In this document: piece by piece, positions 11,246 to 22,880 of the stretch
Layout of the letters: each line of letters starts with the position of its first letter
Numbering within the stretch: position 1 is the first letter of the stretch
DNA from: Urophycis tenuis
Lineage: Eukaryota > Chordata > Actinopteri > Gadiformes > Phycidae
DNA: 64,000 nt
Reading direction: 5' to 3'
Assembly (NCBI GenBank): GCA_036785325.1
Contig: JAXIVH010000019.1
Coordinates: 7,149,934-7,213,933 of the forward strand
Made by a program: the position numbers and the translations under genes
The notes under the pieces: generated by a model
Database searches by the model: none
Told to the model about the DNA's origin: nothing
What the model saw: only the letters and a program-made list of their open reading frames with translations

Positions 11246-11874
11246 GTATGTTTGTCAGAATGTTTTTGAAAGACGCTTTGAGTTTTGAACTTTTTTAGTT
11301 AAAGCAGGATGTCGAGAGATGAGGACATTGAGATTAGAAACGGTTGGACGAGAGAGCCCCATGCTGAACATTTACAAAAAAAAAAGCCGTATGTGTAAAA
11401 ACAAAAGCATTGTATGCAAAACACATGAATATCTGATCAATTATTTTTGGAACCCTTGGTATGGCCGCAGCACATGCCCTGAAGCTTCCACACCTTTTCT
11501 CATCTTGTATACCTTTTGAAGGGATTCAATAATTCACAGCCCGACAACATGCAAGGAGAGAGCTTTGGAGAGGCTTTCTATCGGCGCGTTGCTATTCGTG
11601 TGCCGTTGTTTGGTTCCGATGGCTATTTCTGCACCCTTTTAGCATGCCCTGGCCTGTGCAGTATGACCGTTAACCCTTTGAAGTTATGTCTTCGGAAAAC
11701 TTCATCTACAGTACAATGCTTTTAGCTTTCAAGTGCATGTGCGTGTGCGTGCGTGTGTGTGGGAGCGTGTCCGTGCGTGCGTGTGCGTGCCGGCGTAGGT
11801 GGTGTGGGACGGGGTGGGGGGTGGGGTTTCTCCGGGTGTAGCTGATGGTTGTGATTGTGTGTGTCCCACCCCAG
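11246..11874 (+). other. Intron
   Basis: 629 bases. An irregular GT/GC-rich stretch lies near 11735-11800 and the acceptor is accccag. Nothing else is recognised. Confidence 0.8.
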
Positions 11875-12063
11875 CCCTCCAGCTACAGTCAGATCACTGC
11901 GTGGATCCCGGTATCCCGGTCAACGGACAGCGCCATGGCAACGACTTTTACGTGGGAGCCCTGGTGACGTTCAACTGCGACGCTGGGTACACGCTCAGCG
12001 ACTCCGAGCCTCTCGAGTGTGAGCCCAACTTCCAGTGGAGCCGTCCCCTGCCCAGCTGCGATG
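11875..12063 (+). CDS. csmd2: csmd2-like exon 7: Sushi 5
   Basis: A single 189-nt exon, phase 1-1: TLQLQSDHCVDPGIPVNG, then DFYVGALVTFNCDAGYTL, PLECEPNFQWSRPLPSC. All four cysteines and the Trp are intact. The start phase was chosen because CC|CTC CAG keeps SDHC in frame with the preceding RYE|T. Confidence 0.95.
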
Positions 12064-12090
12064 GTACGCCCCGTGCCGCTCACAGAGTCT

Positions 12091-12123
<33 letters not shown>

Positions 12124-12827
12124 TGAGAGAGAGAGAGACTGAGAGAGTCTTAGAGACAGAGCTCAAATGTTTGGCTTGTTGTGAGGTGATGGATTAGCAT
12201 ACGGTTCTTTTAGGTCTTTACTTTACTTCATTGGATTGCAATAAACTCAGTGAAGTCATTTAATCAAAAACTATAACCCTCCCCTCACAAGAACTGCAAA
12301 TAGACAATTCCCTTATTGGGCTTAAAAGTATCTTTGGTTTATTCGGTGATACATGTTTTATAAGTGAGGCTGTGATCACACCATTTTTGCTGTTCGCCTG
12401 GTTTAGTCCACTATAAATGCTTTTACATTGAAGAACCTTATTGATTTCGCCCCACCTTCTCCTTAATGATATCGACAATGCAGTGCTGGCATTTACTTTT
12501 ACACTCTTTTGAAAGGCACTACAGACAAAACGCCTTTCACACTATTGTAAATGCATGGGAAAAGTTTTGGTGGAGGTCATTTTTATGGCAGGATTCGGAA
12601 GAAGAGTGCGCAACGGTGTATAATTATATCCGTCTTGGCTTGTCCTAACATATTTCTGCCCTACTCTTTTGTCTCTCCATCTCCTTCTCCCACCTTTTTT
12701 TTTCTGGTGCCATTCGTATTAAATTTCTCATTTTATACAATCTGATTTCCTTTCTCTCTCTGCCATCCACCTGCCTGTGCTCCCCTCCCTCCTCCACCTC
12801 CTCCTCCGTCCTCTGCCTCAAACACAG
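12064..12827 (+). other. Intron
   Basis: 764 bases. A short GA repeat (about 12091-12150) lies just after the donor, and a CT-rich tract precedes the acceptor aacacag. Confidence 0.8.
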
Positions 12828-12944
12828 CGCTGTGCGGAGGCTATATCCAGGGAAACACCGGTACCATCCTGTCACCTGGCTTCCCAGACTTCTACCCACA
12901 CAACCTCAACTGCACCTGGATGATCGAGTCATCTCACGGCAAAG
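12828..12944 (+). CDS. csmd2: csmd2-like exon 8: N-terminal part of CUB 6
   Basis: ALCGGYIQGNTGTILSPGF, then FYPHNLNCTWMIESSHGKG. CGG and CTW supply the CUB cysteine pair. It ends in phase 1 (AAA G|gtcaga). At 117 nt it matches the first exons of CUB 10 and CUB 12 in length and phase, so the intron position is shared by these three repeats. Confidence 0.95.
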
Positions 12945-13576
12945 GTCAGAGAGATCTCGGACAATCCCCAGCCCTGGGGGGGGGGGGGGGGGGGGCTCCG
13001 TCCAATCCCATTTCCCACCAGCTGAAAGTTTAGCATCAGTTCCACGCACTAAAATAGACATTTGGTTATTGTTAAAAGTTTAGTTTCTTTCTTTAAGTGG
13101 TTCAGTTCATGCACCGTGAATGCCACATCCTGTTGAAGAAGAGAATGGCCTAGAGGCCCCAGGGCCCCACAGGATGACTCACATTGTCAGATTGTTCCAC
13201 TTGTCTTCTGATGAGCGCCCACAGAAGGAAAAGAGAAGCACATTTGTATTCATGTATTTATCTCACTCTCGTTACCTTATCGCAATCCGAGGCTGGCAGT
13301 AACACAATCTCGGCTATGAATAGGATGAGTCAGGTTTTTTTTTCGTTCTGTACACATAAGGTTTTTTTTTTTTTTTTCTTAATTTGCAACTTTGGAACAT
13401 CAGCTTTGCGACAGGGGTCACGGTTGAATCCATTAATCGATGTTTACCCAGCTGTGCAATTCACATGAAACCAAGCATCACATCACTACAACAACAGCAA
13501 CAACATATTGCGCTATCCTCACCACCAATCCCCCCCCCCCCCCCCGTACCCCTGTACCCCTGATCTCGCTCAGCAG
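12945..13576 (+). other. Intron
   Basis: 632 bases. Contains a poly-G run at about 12977-12994, poly-T at about 13363-13378 and a 16-C run at 13530-13545, before the acceptor cagcag. Confidence 0.8.
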
Positions 13577-13792
13577 GTGTGCAGTTCACCTTCCACACCT
13601 TCCACCTGGAGAGCCCGCACGACCACCTGCTGGTGACGGAGAACAGCAGCTTCTCCCAGCCCCTGTGGAGGCTGACGGGCTCCACCCTGCCCCCCACCCT
13701 CAGTGCTGGGCTGTTTGGGAACTACACCGCCCAGATCCGTTTCCTGTCGGACTTCTCCGTCTCCTACGAGGGCTTCAACATCACCTTCTCGG
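13577..13792 (+). CDS. csmd2: csmd2-like exon 9: C-terminal part of CUB 6
   Basis: Begins GVQFTFHTFHLESPHDHLL, then VTENSSFSQPLW, TAQIRFLSDFSVSYEGFNIT. The usual DG turn is replaced by ENSS, so this CUB departs from the calcium-site consensus. Potential N-glycosylation sequons are NSS, NYT and NIT. 216 nt makes this CUB 333 nt in total, six more than the common length. It ends TCG G|gtaagc, phase 1. Confidence 0.95.
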
Positions 13793-14546
13793 GTAAGCCG
13801 GTCGGCGGCTGGGTGGTGGGGTGGTGGGTGGATGGGTGGGGGAGAGAAGTGTTGGTGGTGCTGCTCGCGCCACAGGAAGTGGCGATTAGAAGCCTGTTGT
13901 TATCTTTCTGAAGGACGAATTGGGATCGTTTGGACCAGATCGTTATCCAAAGTGACTTTGTTGTTTGAAACCCACAACCTCGGGAGTCAGCTCGCAGTCC
14001 AGCGAGCCTAGACAGCTGCACGCTGCCCTGCCGAAAGGAAAGAGTCGGTCACGCACACAGGTGCCATTCTGCGCTTAAAAGTGACGCCAACCCAGGGAGA
14101 TGGAGGGTCTCCAACGGCTTAGTTTTAGCTGGGCAGGTTTAAGGGTTTTTTTTTTTCTGTTTTTTTTTTTTTTCGTTGAGCCGTTCTGTCTAATTATGTA
14201 CTTCATTAACCCATATAAAAGCCACCTAACCATTCCTCCACAGTTATGCTGAGGATACACCATCACAACCAGGCACCGCTGTTTTTATAGTGACTATTAT
14301 CAAGTTTATGGTGAGAAACCCAATGAATAAATAAACAGTGAGACGCTGTTCCTGAACTTGTTGCGGTAAACGCGGTCCAAGGTGAACACACTGGTGGTCC
14401 CTGGCAGGGCAATGTACTTTATGCGCTGTTGTATATTTTTTGCATGTTTTAAGGATTGACTTCAGGGTTTTTTGTGTTTGTAACACCGGTACAGTGAATC
14501 ATTGAAATGACCCCCCCCCCCCGACCGCCACACATCCTCTCTTCAG
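13793..14546 (+). other. Intron
   Basis: 754 bases. It contains a reverse-oriented SINE-like fragment (about 13935-14033), poly-T (about 14145-14173) and a C run (14511-14522) near the acceptor cttcag. Confidence 0.8.
13935..14033 (-). repeat. tRNA-derived SINE fragment, reverse orientation
   Basis: 'cgttatccaaagtgactt' resembles the teleost SINE tail (tatccaaagcgactta). It is followed by a reverse B-box-like 'tttgaaacccacaacct' and an A-box-like 'agcgagcctagacagctgc'. Degenerate. Confidence 0.55.
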
Positions 14547-14735
14547 AGTACGACCTGGAGCCCTGCGAGGACCCAGGCATCCCCACCTACAGCACCCGCA
14601 AGGGGCTGCAGTACGGGGTGGGGGACACCCTCATCTTCTCCTGTTTCCCCGGGTACCGCCTGGAGGGGCCGCCCCGGGTGGTGTGTCTAGGGGGGAGACG
14701 GCGGGTGTGGAGCTCCCCTCTGCCAAGGTGTGTGG
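14547..14735 (+). CDS. csmd2: csmd2-like exon 10: Sushi 6
   Basis: Phase 1-1, 189 nt: EYDLEPCEDPGIPTYSTRKG, LQYGVGDTLIFSCFPGYRL, VVCLGGRRRVWSSPLPRC. It retains the four cysteines and Trp; the basic GGRRR stretch is strongly characteristic of this CSMD repeat. Donor gtaggt. Confidence 0.95.
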
Positions 14736-14878
14736 GTAGGTGGTCACATGCTTTCTTCTTTATCTACCTTAAATATACCCGCCCCCGCCCCCCACCCCAT
14801 CATCTTACCCTCCCACCCCAATCACCCATCACCCACTTACCAACACTTTCGAAACAATACCTAATGTACTCCTTGCAA

Positions 14879-14918
<40 letters not shown>

Positions 14919-15274
14919 CCTGTGCTTATATTTGCTTATATCATGGGTATTCAGGAAGGCAGAGGCTACTTTAACGCAGGCGATGTTCCAATGCCATTCC
15001 CTACATCCTTTTTGTACCCTCGAGGAGACGAAAGCGAGGGGGAGGAAGGGAGAGCAGTGTGGGCCGTTCGAGTTGCTTCGGCGTCGTTACATTAAGCCTG
15101 TGGATGAGCTGGGCCAATCAGCTTCCATCTCGCTCCATGATTGTACGCTAATTTACGATTTAGGATGCAAGGGTGAGGGGATTGGTATTGAAATAATATT
15201 AACAACTAGAAAATGTAATTCCACGTGAGGAGTTACTTGTGCATAGGAATGCCTGGAATCATTGAGATAAGTTA

Positions 15275-15336
15275 AGTTGAGGTGGGGATTGAAACGCCAA
15301 TCCTCCGGGTGTGGAACCCACGCTCTACCCACTGGG
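15275..15336 (-). repeat. SINE head fragment, reverse orientation
   Basis: Read on the minus strand it gives an A-box-like cagtgggtagagcgtgggtt and a B-box-like ggcgtttcaatcccc. It lies head to head with the forward SINE that starts at about 15338. Confidence 0.7.
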
Positions 15337-15337
15337 G

Positions 15338-15510
15338 TGGGGCGGCAGTAGCTCAGTGGGTAGAGCGGGTGGACAGAGCGGGTCATCCACAAACCGTAGG
15401 GTCGGCGGTTCAATCCCAGTGATCCCTCTCTTCCAACTGTCCACATGTCGAACCCCACAAATGTACTGATTGTAGGTCGCTTTGGACAAAAGCGTCTGCT
15501 GAATGCCCCT
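15338..15510 (+). mobile_element. tRNA-derived SINE, forward orientation
   Basis: Head ggcggcagtagctcagtggg (A-box-like), then gtcggcggttcaatccc (B-box-like), then body 'tccacatgtcgaaccccaca' and tail 'tcgctttggacaaaagcgtc'. The body and tail match the reverse copy at 20702-20848. It is probably transcribed by RNA polymerase III from internal A and B boxes and moved by a LINE. Not a tRNA gene. Confidence 0.8.
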
Positions 15511-15540
15511 TTACCCACTGAGCTATGCCATCCAGTTGAC
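15511..15540 (-). repeat. Second reverse SINE/tRNA-like head
   Basis: 'tttacccactgagctatgcc' is the reverse complement of ggcatagctcagtgggtaaa, an A-box-like head. It abuts the 3' end of the forward SINE. Confidence 0.5.
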
Positions 15541-17050
15541 CAAATAAAAGCATATCTAGGCCAATATGAACAGCTACTGCCACCCATTGTAGGTCCAGTG
15601 CTGGTTGGTGCTGGGCTAGCTGCTAACAGTATTTCACTAGTTTGGTAAGCTAGTCTGTGCTGTGATTTCAAGACATGCACAAAGTTTGACAACAAAAAGA
15701 CTAAAACACCCAAAACAGGAGCACTTACCTTGGCTGTAATTTGAGAAATGTGACCCAAAGGAGAATTTTACAAGCAAATCGAAGGCAAAAGCGAATCGAA
15801 GGCAAAAGGAGCAAGGCTGAGTCAAAAAGCTCAACGTTATCTGTATGGGAGTTTTTTGCATGTTTAAACTTAAATATCTCAAAAAGTATAAAGTTGACGA
15901 AAATGAAAAATACACAGCACAGGTATACGGAGGGAGACCTGAGACCTTTGTAAAACAGTTTGAATTCAATCTTGAGGTTCTGTCATTTCGCCTCAATTGA
16001 TTACAGAAATTTGGTGTGAAGAAGAATAATATGACGAAAAGAGATATGTCTAGATTTATAGAGTGCATAGTTCCTATGCACAATAATAATGGAATGCAAG
16101 CGGTAGACTAAAAACTGCATGAATACTTTCGGATATATGAACCCGTTCTGTACAGTCTTGGTTCAAAATTCTTTATTCAATTTTCAGCACAATTACTCAA
16201 AGTGATCGAATGGGTTTTGCATTTATGAGGTAATTAGTAAGTGTTCAAAGTCTCATGGAGCCAAGTAATTAAGATGTATTACACATCATTATTAATTTAT
16301 TTGGATGTGGTACCTTTGTTCCCTGTGTGTGTTGTGTGTTGTTACTTCGCCCCCACTGTCAATATGGGAAATGAGTAGTCTCCAGATATTACTTTTTTTT
16401 TCCAGTGATGAAGGCAAATGAACAAACTAACCAGCAAAAACAGAAATATGTGAAGAAACAATATGTTTAAAAGTTATAAGTTAATAGTTTTTGGAGTTTT
16501 ATTTCCTATATTTTATTTTGCATCGAATCTGATCCCCAAAGATAAAATCGGCAACAATAATTGGTCATTATAAAAATCATATTCAGGTTACAGTTAAATG
16601 AAGGTACTTTTTGCTTTCGCAATAACCGCCTTTAAAAAATTAACTCCACTAACTCCATTTCATGGTTCCCTCCCTAACCCCTTCATGTTGATATGAATAT
16701 TTCAATTTGTGATGTGAGTTTCAAGCATATGGTGATTGATATGTCCTCTGCTCTCTCCAACTGCTCATCTACTGGGACCCCTTTTCTGTCTCCCTCTCTC
16801 TCGCCAAAATCACCAAATTGTCTCTATCTTTCTCTGAGAATCTTTCTCTCTCTCTATCTCATCAATCTGATCTATTGTTCCCTCACTGTCTTTCTTCCTC
16901 TCTCTCTGTCTCTCGCTTTCTCATCCATCTGATCTGTCCTGCCCTCACTCTCTGTCTCTCTGTCTGTCTCTCTGTCTCAATCTGTCTATCTCCCGTTGTT
17001 TTCTCTGTCATTCTATATTGCGCTCTCTATCATTAATCTGATCCACCGTT

Positions 17051-17060
<10 letters not shown>

Positions 17061-17089
<29 letters not shown>
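17061..17089. repeat. (CT)n at splice acceptor
   Basis: A CT repeat after a run of C, within a pyrimidine-rich region that ends at the acceptor of the exon at 17147. Confidence 0.9.
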
Positions 17090-17092
<3 letters not shown>

Positions 17093-17146
17093 CTCTCTCT
17101 CCATATCTCCCCCTTTCTTTTCTCTATCTATCTTTCTCTCCTCTAG

Positions 17147-17316
17147 CCGAGTGTGGATCCTCGGTGACTGGCACGCAGGGGGTTTTGCTCTCGCCCAACT
17201 ACCCCGGTTACTATGGCAACAGCCACGAGTGCATCTACTCCATCAAGACGCAGGCTGGCAAAGGAATTCAGCTCCGAGCGAGAGATTTCAGACTGGAGGA
17301 GGATGACATCCTCAAA
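17147..17316 (+). CDS. csmd2: csmd2-like exon 11: N-terminal part of CUB 7
   Basis: AECGSSVTGTQGVLLSPNYP, then NSHECIYSIKTQAGKG, IQLRARDFRLEEDDILK. The second cysteine sits in C-I-Y, not the C-x-W of most CUBs here. It ends in phase 0 after AAA; the donor gtgcga is weak and lacks the AG before the cut. The next exon resumes VFDG, so the intron falls before the DG turn, unlike CUB 4, whose phase-0 cut falls just after it. Confidence 0.93.
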
Positions 17317-17583
17317 GTGCGAAGGAGTACCCCCACACACACGCACGCACACACACGCACACACACGCACGCATGCACACACACATACAACATTGACACA
17401 ACCACACAAAGTCGCACATATGCAATGAATTACATAAAAAGTGCAGATATACAACACACAGTGTGCATGTGTGTGTGAGTTTTTCCCATGTTTCATTGCA
17501 GATTTTGCATGCATATGTCTCTGTCTAGATGTATCTGTGTGGTCCCACGTAACCACCTCTCTCCCCCCCACCCTTCCCCGCAG
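17317..17583 (+). other. Short intron
   Basis: 267 bases with a CA/CGCA-rich block (about 17333-17392). The acceptor ccccgcag follows a C-rich stretch. Confidence 0.85.
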
Positions 17584-17740
17584 GTGTTTGACGGGAACAG
17601 TAACCAGGCCCGTATGCTGGGGGTATTCACAGGGAGTGAGCTGCTGGACACCACCCTTAACTCCACCTCCAGCTCCATGTGGCTGGAGTTCATCAGCAAC
17701 ACAGACAACACCAGCAAGGGCTTTGAGCTCCACTACACCA
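17584..17740 (+). CDS. csmd2: csmd2-like exon 12: C-terminal part of CUB 7
   Basis: Phase 0 start: VFDGNSNQARMLGVFTGSEL, LNSTSSSMWLEFISNTD, KGFELHYT. Sequons NST and NTS (after ISNTD) may be glycosylated. No cysteine. Phase 1 end (ACC A|gtgagt). 170 plus 157 nt again totals 327. Confidence 0.95.
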
Positions 17741-18024
17741 GTGAGTGTAGACCTCCACACATGCAAGCACACGCACACGCGCATGTGCACGCACGCACAC
17801 GCGCACGCACACACACACAAATACTAATTAACATGGAAAGGTTACTTCCATGGCAACACCCATGGGTGGTCGGTAAAGAGAGGTTTTAATAGAATTAAGC
17901 GTTAAATGAGTAGGCTATGCGAGAACGTAGGCTGCAGGCACAATGTTTCCATGAAGAAAACACACGCCTAGCTCACAACTGAACATGCTGTCATGCTATT
18001 GTTTCTGTCCTGTCCTCTTCCCTG

Positions 18025-18069
<45 letters not shown>

Positions 18070-18218
18070 GTCTCGCTCTCTTTTTTCATCTTTCCTTGCT
18101 CTTTTTTTTTTGCTTCACTCGCACCTCTTCCCCTGACCTTATCTTGACTAATACCTCCATCCCCTCCAACCACCCTCCCTTCATCGCCACCCACTCACCC
18201 GCCCACCCACCCACCAAG
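17741..18218 (+). other. Intron
   Basis: 478 bases. A CA/CGCA patch lies near 17760-17820 and a (CT)n block at about 18027-18057. A C/A-rich tail (cacccacccaccaag) forms an unusual purine-interrupted acceptor. Confidence 0.8.
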
Positions 18219-18410
18219 GCTTTAAGCTGGAGAGGTGCGAGGACCCCGGTGTGCCCCAGTTTGGCTACAAGAGGGAGGACAAGGGCCACTTCGCGGGCAG
18301 CAATGTGTCCTACAGCTGTGACCCGGGCTACAGTCTCAAGGGTCCCGAGGTGCTCACCTGCCTGAGTGGAGAGAGGCGGGCCTGGAACAGCCCGCTACCC
18401 CTGTGTGTCG
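18219..18410 (+). CDS. csmd2: csmd2-like exon 13: Sushi 7
   Basis: 192 nt, phase 1-1: SFKLERCEDPGVPQFGYK, GHFAGSNVSYSCDPGYSLKG, LTCLSGERRAWNSPLPLC. Complete four-cysteine Sushi with Trp; sequon NVS. Donor gtgagt. Confidence 0.95.
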
Positions 18411-18869
18411 GTGAGTCCATTAACAGCCCGGCTGGGGGGTGTTTTTTCATTTTTTGTGTTTACATTTTTCAGAATTTGGTCAAATTTTGAAATGTATAGT
18501 TTCAGGGTTTTTTCGTGTGTATTCTTTCATGATTTGACTGTGCATATTTTTTTTTTGTATTCTGGGACTGGGAACGCGACAAAACTAAGATGGAGGATGT
18601 GATCGCCAACCGGCCTTTTCGAGATGCACGCCGATGTTATTTGATTGATTTCCATGTTACGTTATGTTAACATAATGAACCAAAGTTATGTTAATGCATG
18701 CTTTTGCTGCATAAGTGGCGTTAGTCAAAATCCTCAGTATGCACTGGATTTGCTGTGTGACCTAGTTTATTATTTGTTTCCTTCTGCACCAAAGTTTAAA
18801 GGAATCCTGTACAATGAAAAGCCATATATTCTGGGTCATCCAGTAGACGTTAAGCTTGCTGATGTGCGT

Positions 18870-18900
<31 letters not shown>

Positions 18901-19249
18901 TTGTTTTTTTTTTGCTTCCTAAACAACTGTGATTTATTTTAGTCTCCATCCAGGATTGTTTATTTGTATTCATATATTCATATGTGAGTGTCTTATCACA
19001 GGGCCTCGAGTTCACTCCACAGTCTCGACTTTTATACTTTTTTACAAAACGATTCAAAGAAGTTTGATGTGTGTGATGTATTCAAAAACTCAAGCGAGGT
19101 GTACATGAAAGGGAGGTCATCTTCGACATGCTGGAACCTGCGATTCTCTCCTTGAGGAAGAATTAAACACATACTCCAGATGTGCAGCTTGTACTCTCAG
19201 CGCAGGTGCAACTGCAGCCTTCCACATGAGCTCTATCCTGATGTTTTTC

Positions 19250-19400
19250 TCGCGGGGGCGGAAGTAGCTGCCTCTCATCCACCGAGGGGTAGTCTGGTGG
19301 ATTGCCCCAGCGAGTGTCCGTACGCCCATGGGCAAGACGCTTAACTCCTCACTGGCCGCAATGGCTGCCAAGTTGAAACCAAGCAGACGGAGAGGGATAG
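19250..19400. repeat. Possible degraded SINE fragment
   Basis: 'gggcaagacgcttaactcct' resembles the 'gcaagacacctaacccc' body word of tRNA-derived fish SINEs. No clear head or tail. Confidence 0.3.
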
Positions 19401-20121
19401 ATTGAGGAGCCATAGGGGTGCAACGAATTTGCCGGTACAATCAAGAAAATACATTTATGCACGCGTAACCTTCGCCGTAACACGCCCATCGGGGTCCCCA
19501 GATGACTGAATGTGTTATTTTCCAAGATCGCGTCATATTTTCCATTGTTTTGCCAAAGCCAAAAAGTGCATTTCTTTTTTTATTGCAGTGTATGCAGAAA
19601 CAGAACAACCACATGCACGCAGCACAATGTTATTAATGTTATTATAGGAAGTATGACACTACTGAATGAAAAGCACAGCCCATGACAACACAAGTCAGTG
19701 TTACTTTTGGCAATTTTTTTATGGCCCCACGCCTCTCTGATCTATGAATATAAACACGCAATCAAAACTTATGGATTTGTTCATTTGTGGGCACTATTGG
19801 AGAAACTATCTAAACACAACTTGTATGTGCTGACACATGGGCTGGACAAAACCAAGGTACTTTCATCGGAGCCACTGAACACTCGTTTGGAGTAGAATGC
19901 ATGTCAATGGCCTGCCCACAAAAAATACATTTTTCGGACAATTTGCAAATCATTTTGGGTCAGTCCAAAATCAGCGTACAATCCCCACTTTCAGAATCAC
20001 AGAGTTAATCCATAAAATACGTATTATGTATATTATGAAAAATAACACCAGCCAATAAACCAATCCAACCAGTAAAGCCATGCTGAGGATGAGCAAACCG
20101 TTAAGGGTCAAAATCCACCCC

Positions 20122-20125
<4 letters not shown>

Positions 20126-20168
<43 letters not shown>

Positions 20169-20190
20169 ACACACACACACACACACACGA
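20126..20190. repeat. (CA)n microsatellite
   Basis: Two CA blocks are separated by a CCTACA interruption. Confidence 0.95.
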
Positions 20191-20701
20191 TCACGGCACG
20201 CACACACCGCAATACTGGCTGCAGTGATCACAGGAAGTGTGTGTGTGTGGGGGGGAGATATATTCAACCTCAGTTGTGCTTGGAGTACTGGTAGTTAATC
20301 TGACAATGCTTGGATTTGTGTATAAAAGAGAGTTAAATATGTGGATGGTAGGTATTCATCGCTCTTCGTATGTGATTTAACATACATGTTAAAGGAACAG
20401 CGTGAGATGAACTGGAACAGAGCCTGGTATGAAAACGTGAGGAGAGGGGATTTGTAAAATGCAAAGTGGCAAATAGGTTGCTATGGAGACTTGCTATTGT
20501 CGCTTGTGGTTTTTCTGTAGTATTTAATTACATGGTACATGGATGCATGTCTTTTTGGGCCCAATGTTCCGATCATGGATTGTCTTTCAGTCTGCCTGGT
20601 TGCATGCGGTTTTCCTGGTTTTGGTTTGCATTTTATTCATGAAATTTATTATTGAAAGAAAAGGATTTAATCCACTAAACTTCATCAACATATTTATATT
20701 T

Positions 20702-20848
20702 AGGGCATTTTGCAGACGCTTTTGCCCATAGTGACTTACAATCAGTACATTTGTGGGGTTCGACATGTGGACAGTGGGGGTGGGGATCGAACCACCAACC
20801 CTCTGGTTAGTGGACAACCCACCCTACCCAGTGAGCTACTGCTGCCCC
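20702..20848 (-). mobile_element. tRNA-derived SINE, reverse orientation
   Basis: On the minus strand it reads ggggcagcagtagctcactg (head), a B-box-like ggtggttcgatcccc, the body ccacatgtcgaaccccacaa and the tail gggcaaaagcgtctgcaaa. Same family as the copy at 15338-15510, in opposite orientation about 5.3 kb away. It appears nearly full length. Confidence 0.85.
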
Positions 20849-20870
20849 AACATGATCGCCATCATCATCA

Positions 20871-20876
20871 CTATCG

Positions 20877-20919
<43 letters not shown>

Positions 20920-20930
20920 AATCATCATCA
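20871..20930. repeat. (CAT/ATC)n trinucleotide repeat
   Basis: About 18 near-perfect CAT units immediately follow the reverse SINE head. This is the usual origin of long Ile, His or Met runs in spurious open frames. Confidence 0.95.
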
Positions 20931-21512
20931 CTCCATTCACATTTACCTTCATCCTCATCAGAGTGTTCATCATCACTGTATGCATCTTCGTCCTCAACAT
21001 AGGCGACAGGGTTCTCATAGCATCTGACTGTTCCAGTTTAAAGAAGAGCAGCTTTGGTCTCTCTCCAAGATCGACACACATCACAACACTCTGGGGAATG
21101 TTTGTTTTTTTTTCCAAAGAGAGCAGCGGCCGGGGAAAATAACACTTCAGTCTGTGTGGTTCTCTTAAAGCAAGGCATTAGTTTAAGTGGAATACCCGAA
21201 AAATTGGTGTGTTGGTCAAACGTCCAACCATTTTGTACTCTCCACTGTGTGTGTGTGTGTGTGTACAGTGCAGTCCTGGAGATACAAAAGTACTCGTTTC
21301 ACAGCTCAACAAGCAGCATAATGCCTCAGAGGGGGGCCACACCAAACATGAGCACAGCAACTGGCACAATCAGTTGCACAAAATGCCAGTGGGGGCCATA
21401 CTTGTAGTTGGACACACACACACACCCACACACATACAAACACACTCAGAATCACGTCAACACACACGCATGCCTCCCTTTAGCTTTCTCTCTCTTTTTT
21501 TTTCTTGCTCAT

Positions 21513-21557
<45 letters not shown>

Positions 21558-22877
21558 TATGCATGATCAAGCGTCTATCACAGCATCCACAGAATGAACG
21601 TTTTGTTCGAGAAGATCAGCAAATACTGCCGCCCTGCATCGGATACGCCTCCAGATATTTTGTGATTGATGACTCAAACTAAAAGCAAAGATATTTCCCT
21701 TGTGGCTTTCAAAATGTTTGATTCCACAACTGTTATTGTTAAGAAAAATAAGATGAAGAAACGTCAATAGCAAGTCAAATTCAGTTTTTATTTTCTTATT
21801 TCAGTACATTGAAAAGATGTATTCTATAGTAATGTTAAATGATATACAAATTATATAATCTTGTTTACATTGATGATTTAAACTTAATTATATATATATA
21901 TAAATTCTATATTAATAAAATAAATTCTACTTGCACCAAGGGATAGTTCCCGTCCTCTCCAATTTAAAGGTGCTAAGCTAGTTAGCATTCACATTTATAC
22001 TGTAGCAACATTTATACCGTAGCCGATCTCCTGGCATCTTTATTATGTAGATTCATTTTGTTGTCTTGAGCCCTTGCAGACATGTCAACTTCCCCTCCTA
22101 GTGTATTGCAAATGAACATGGCCTCTCCCACACCTTTGCTCTCCACGAGGACCACTCTCTTCAAGTTTCCCTAAAAGAACCATGGCCACCCATCGCCTCA
22201 CTAAAGATGCTTGGTTGATGCTCCCAGTGGGTCTTCCTGTGATCATACTCGATTAAATCAAACACTTTGCTGTCGAGATGTGTCCTAAAGTAAATGCTTT
22301 TTAATCAGTACATCAACCTTCTACAGTCGACAGGATGATGATGACCGTGACGACGTTGGATTGCCTTAAAAGCACAGATGTGTTGGGGGGGGGGGGGGGT
22401 TTGCATGGTTGTGTAAGTGTATGCTGTGTGTCTGTGTCTGGCTGAATGTGTGTGTGTGTGTGACAAGAGTTTTTGCTGTGTGTATGTATGCGTGCACATG
22501 TGTACAAGTGTGTATATGCACATGTTTGTGTGCGTATTGACTTGAGATTATTGACTTGTGCACCCCTGTCTATCACTCAAATTGCCAGCAGAATGAAGAA
22601 GCCCATTGTGTTTAGTATATGACTGAAATGTCAATAATTAATAATGATCCCAGAGAATTGATGTGCTGCACTTGATTGTAAGTGGTATGATGCACGTTCC
22701 CCGCGCTCAAAATGTTATTAAGTCATCAGGATGTTAACCCCGTCACATCCACTGTGTGCTTTTTTCCCTTCTTTTATTCCAGTTGTGTGCAATTTAATTA
22801 TCGGCCTCTGATTTGCATTTGTGCCCCACTCATCTAAACCTCTAGTCCATCCCTTTAATAACCAACCTTGCCATGAT

Positions 22878-22880
<3 letters not shown>

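Larger units (their letters stand above)
14736..17146 (+). other. Intron
   Basis: 2.4 kb. It contains a CA repeat (about 14880-14915), a SINE cluster with opposing heads (15275-15540) and a long AT-rich stretch (15650-16690) in which nothing is recognised. A CT-rich tail runs into the acceptor. Confidence 0.8.

Noticed and set aside
15344..15420. Possible tRNA gene
   Set aside because: A- and B-box-like words are present, but they belong to a SINE head with a SINE body and tail, and an intact cloverleaf is not evident.
15153..15758. 201-codon open frame on the minus strand
   Set aside because: It runs across the SINE cluster and intron. The frame is incidental, and part of it repeats at 20587-20817 through the second SINE copy.
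20753..21142. Open frame with a long Ile/His run
   Set aside because: Made by the (CAT)n repeat next to a SINE.
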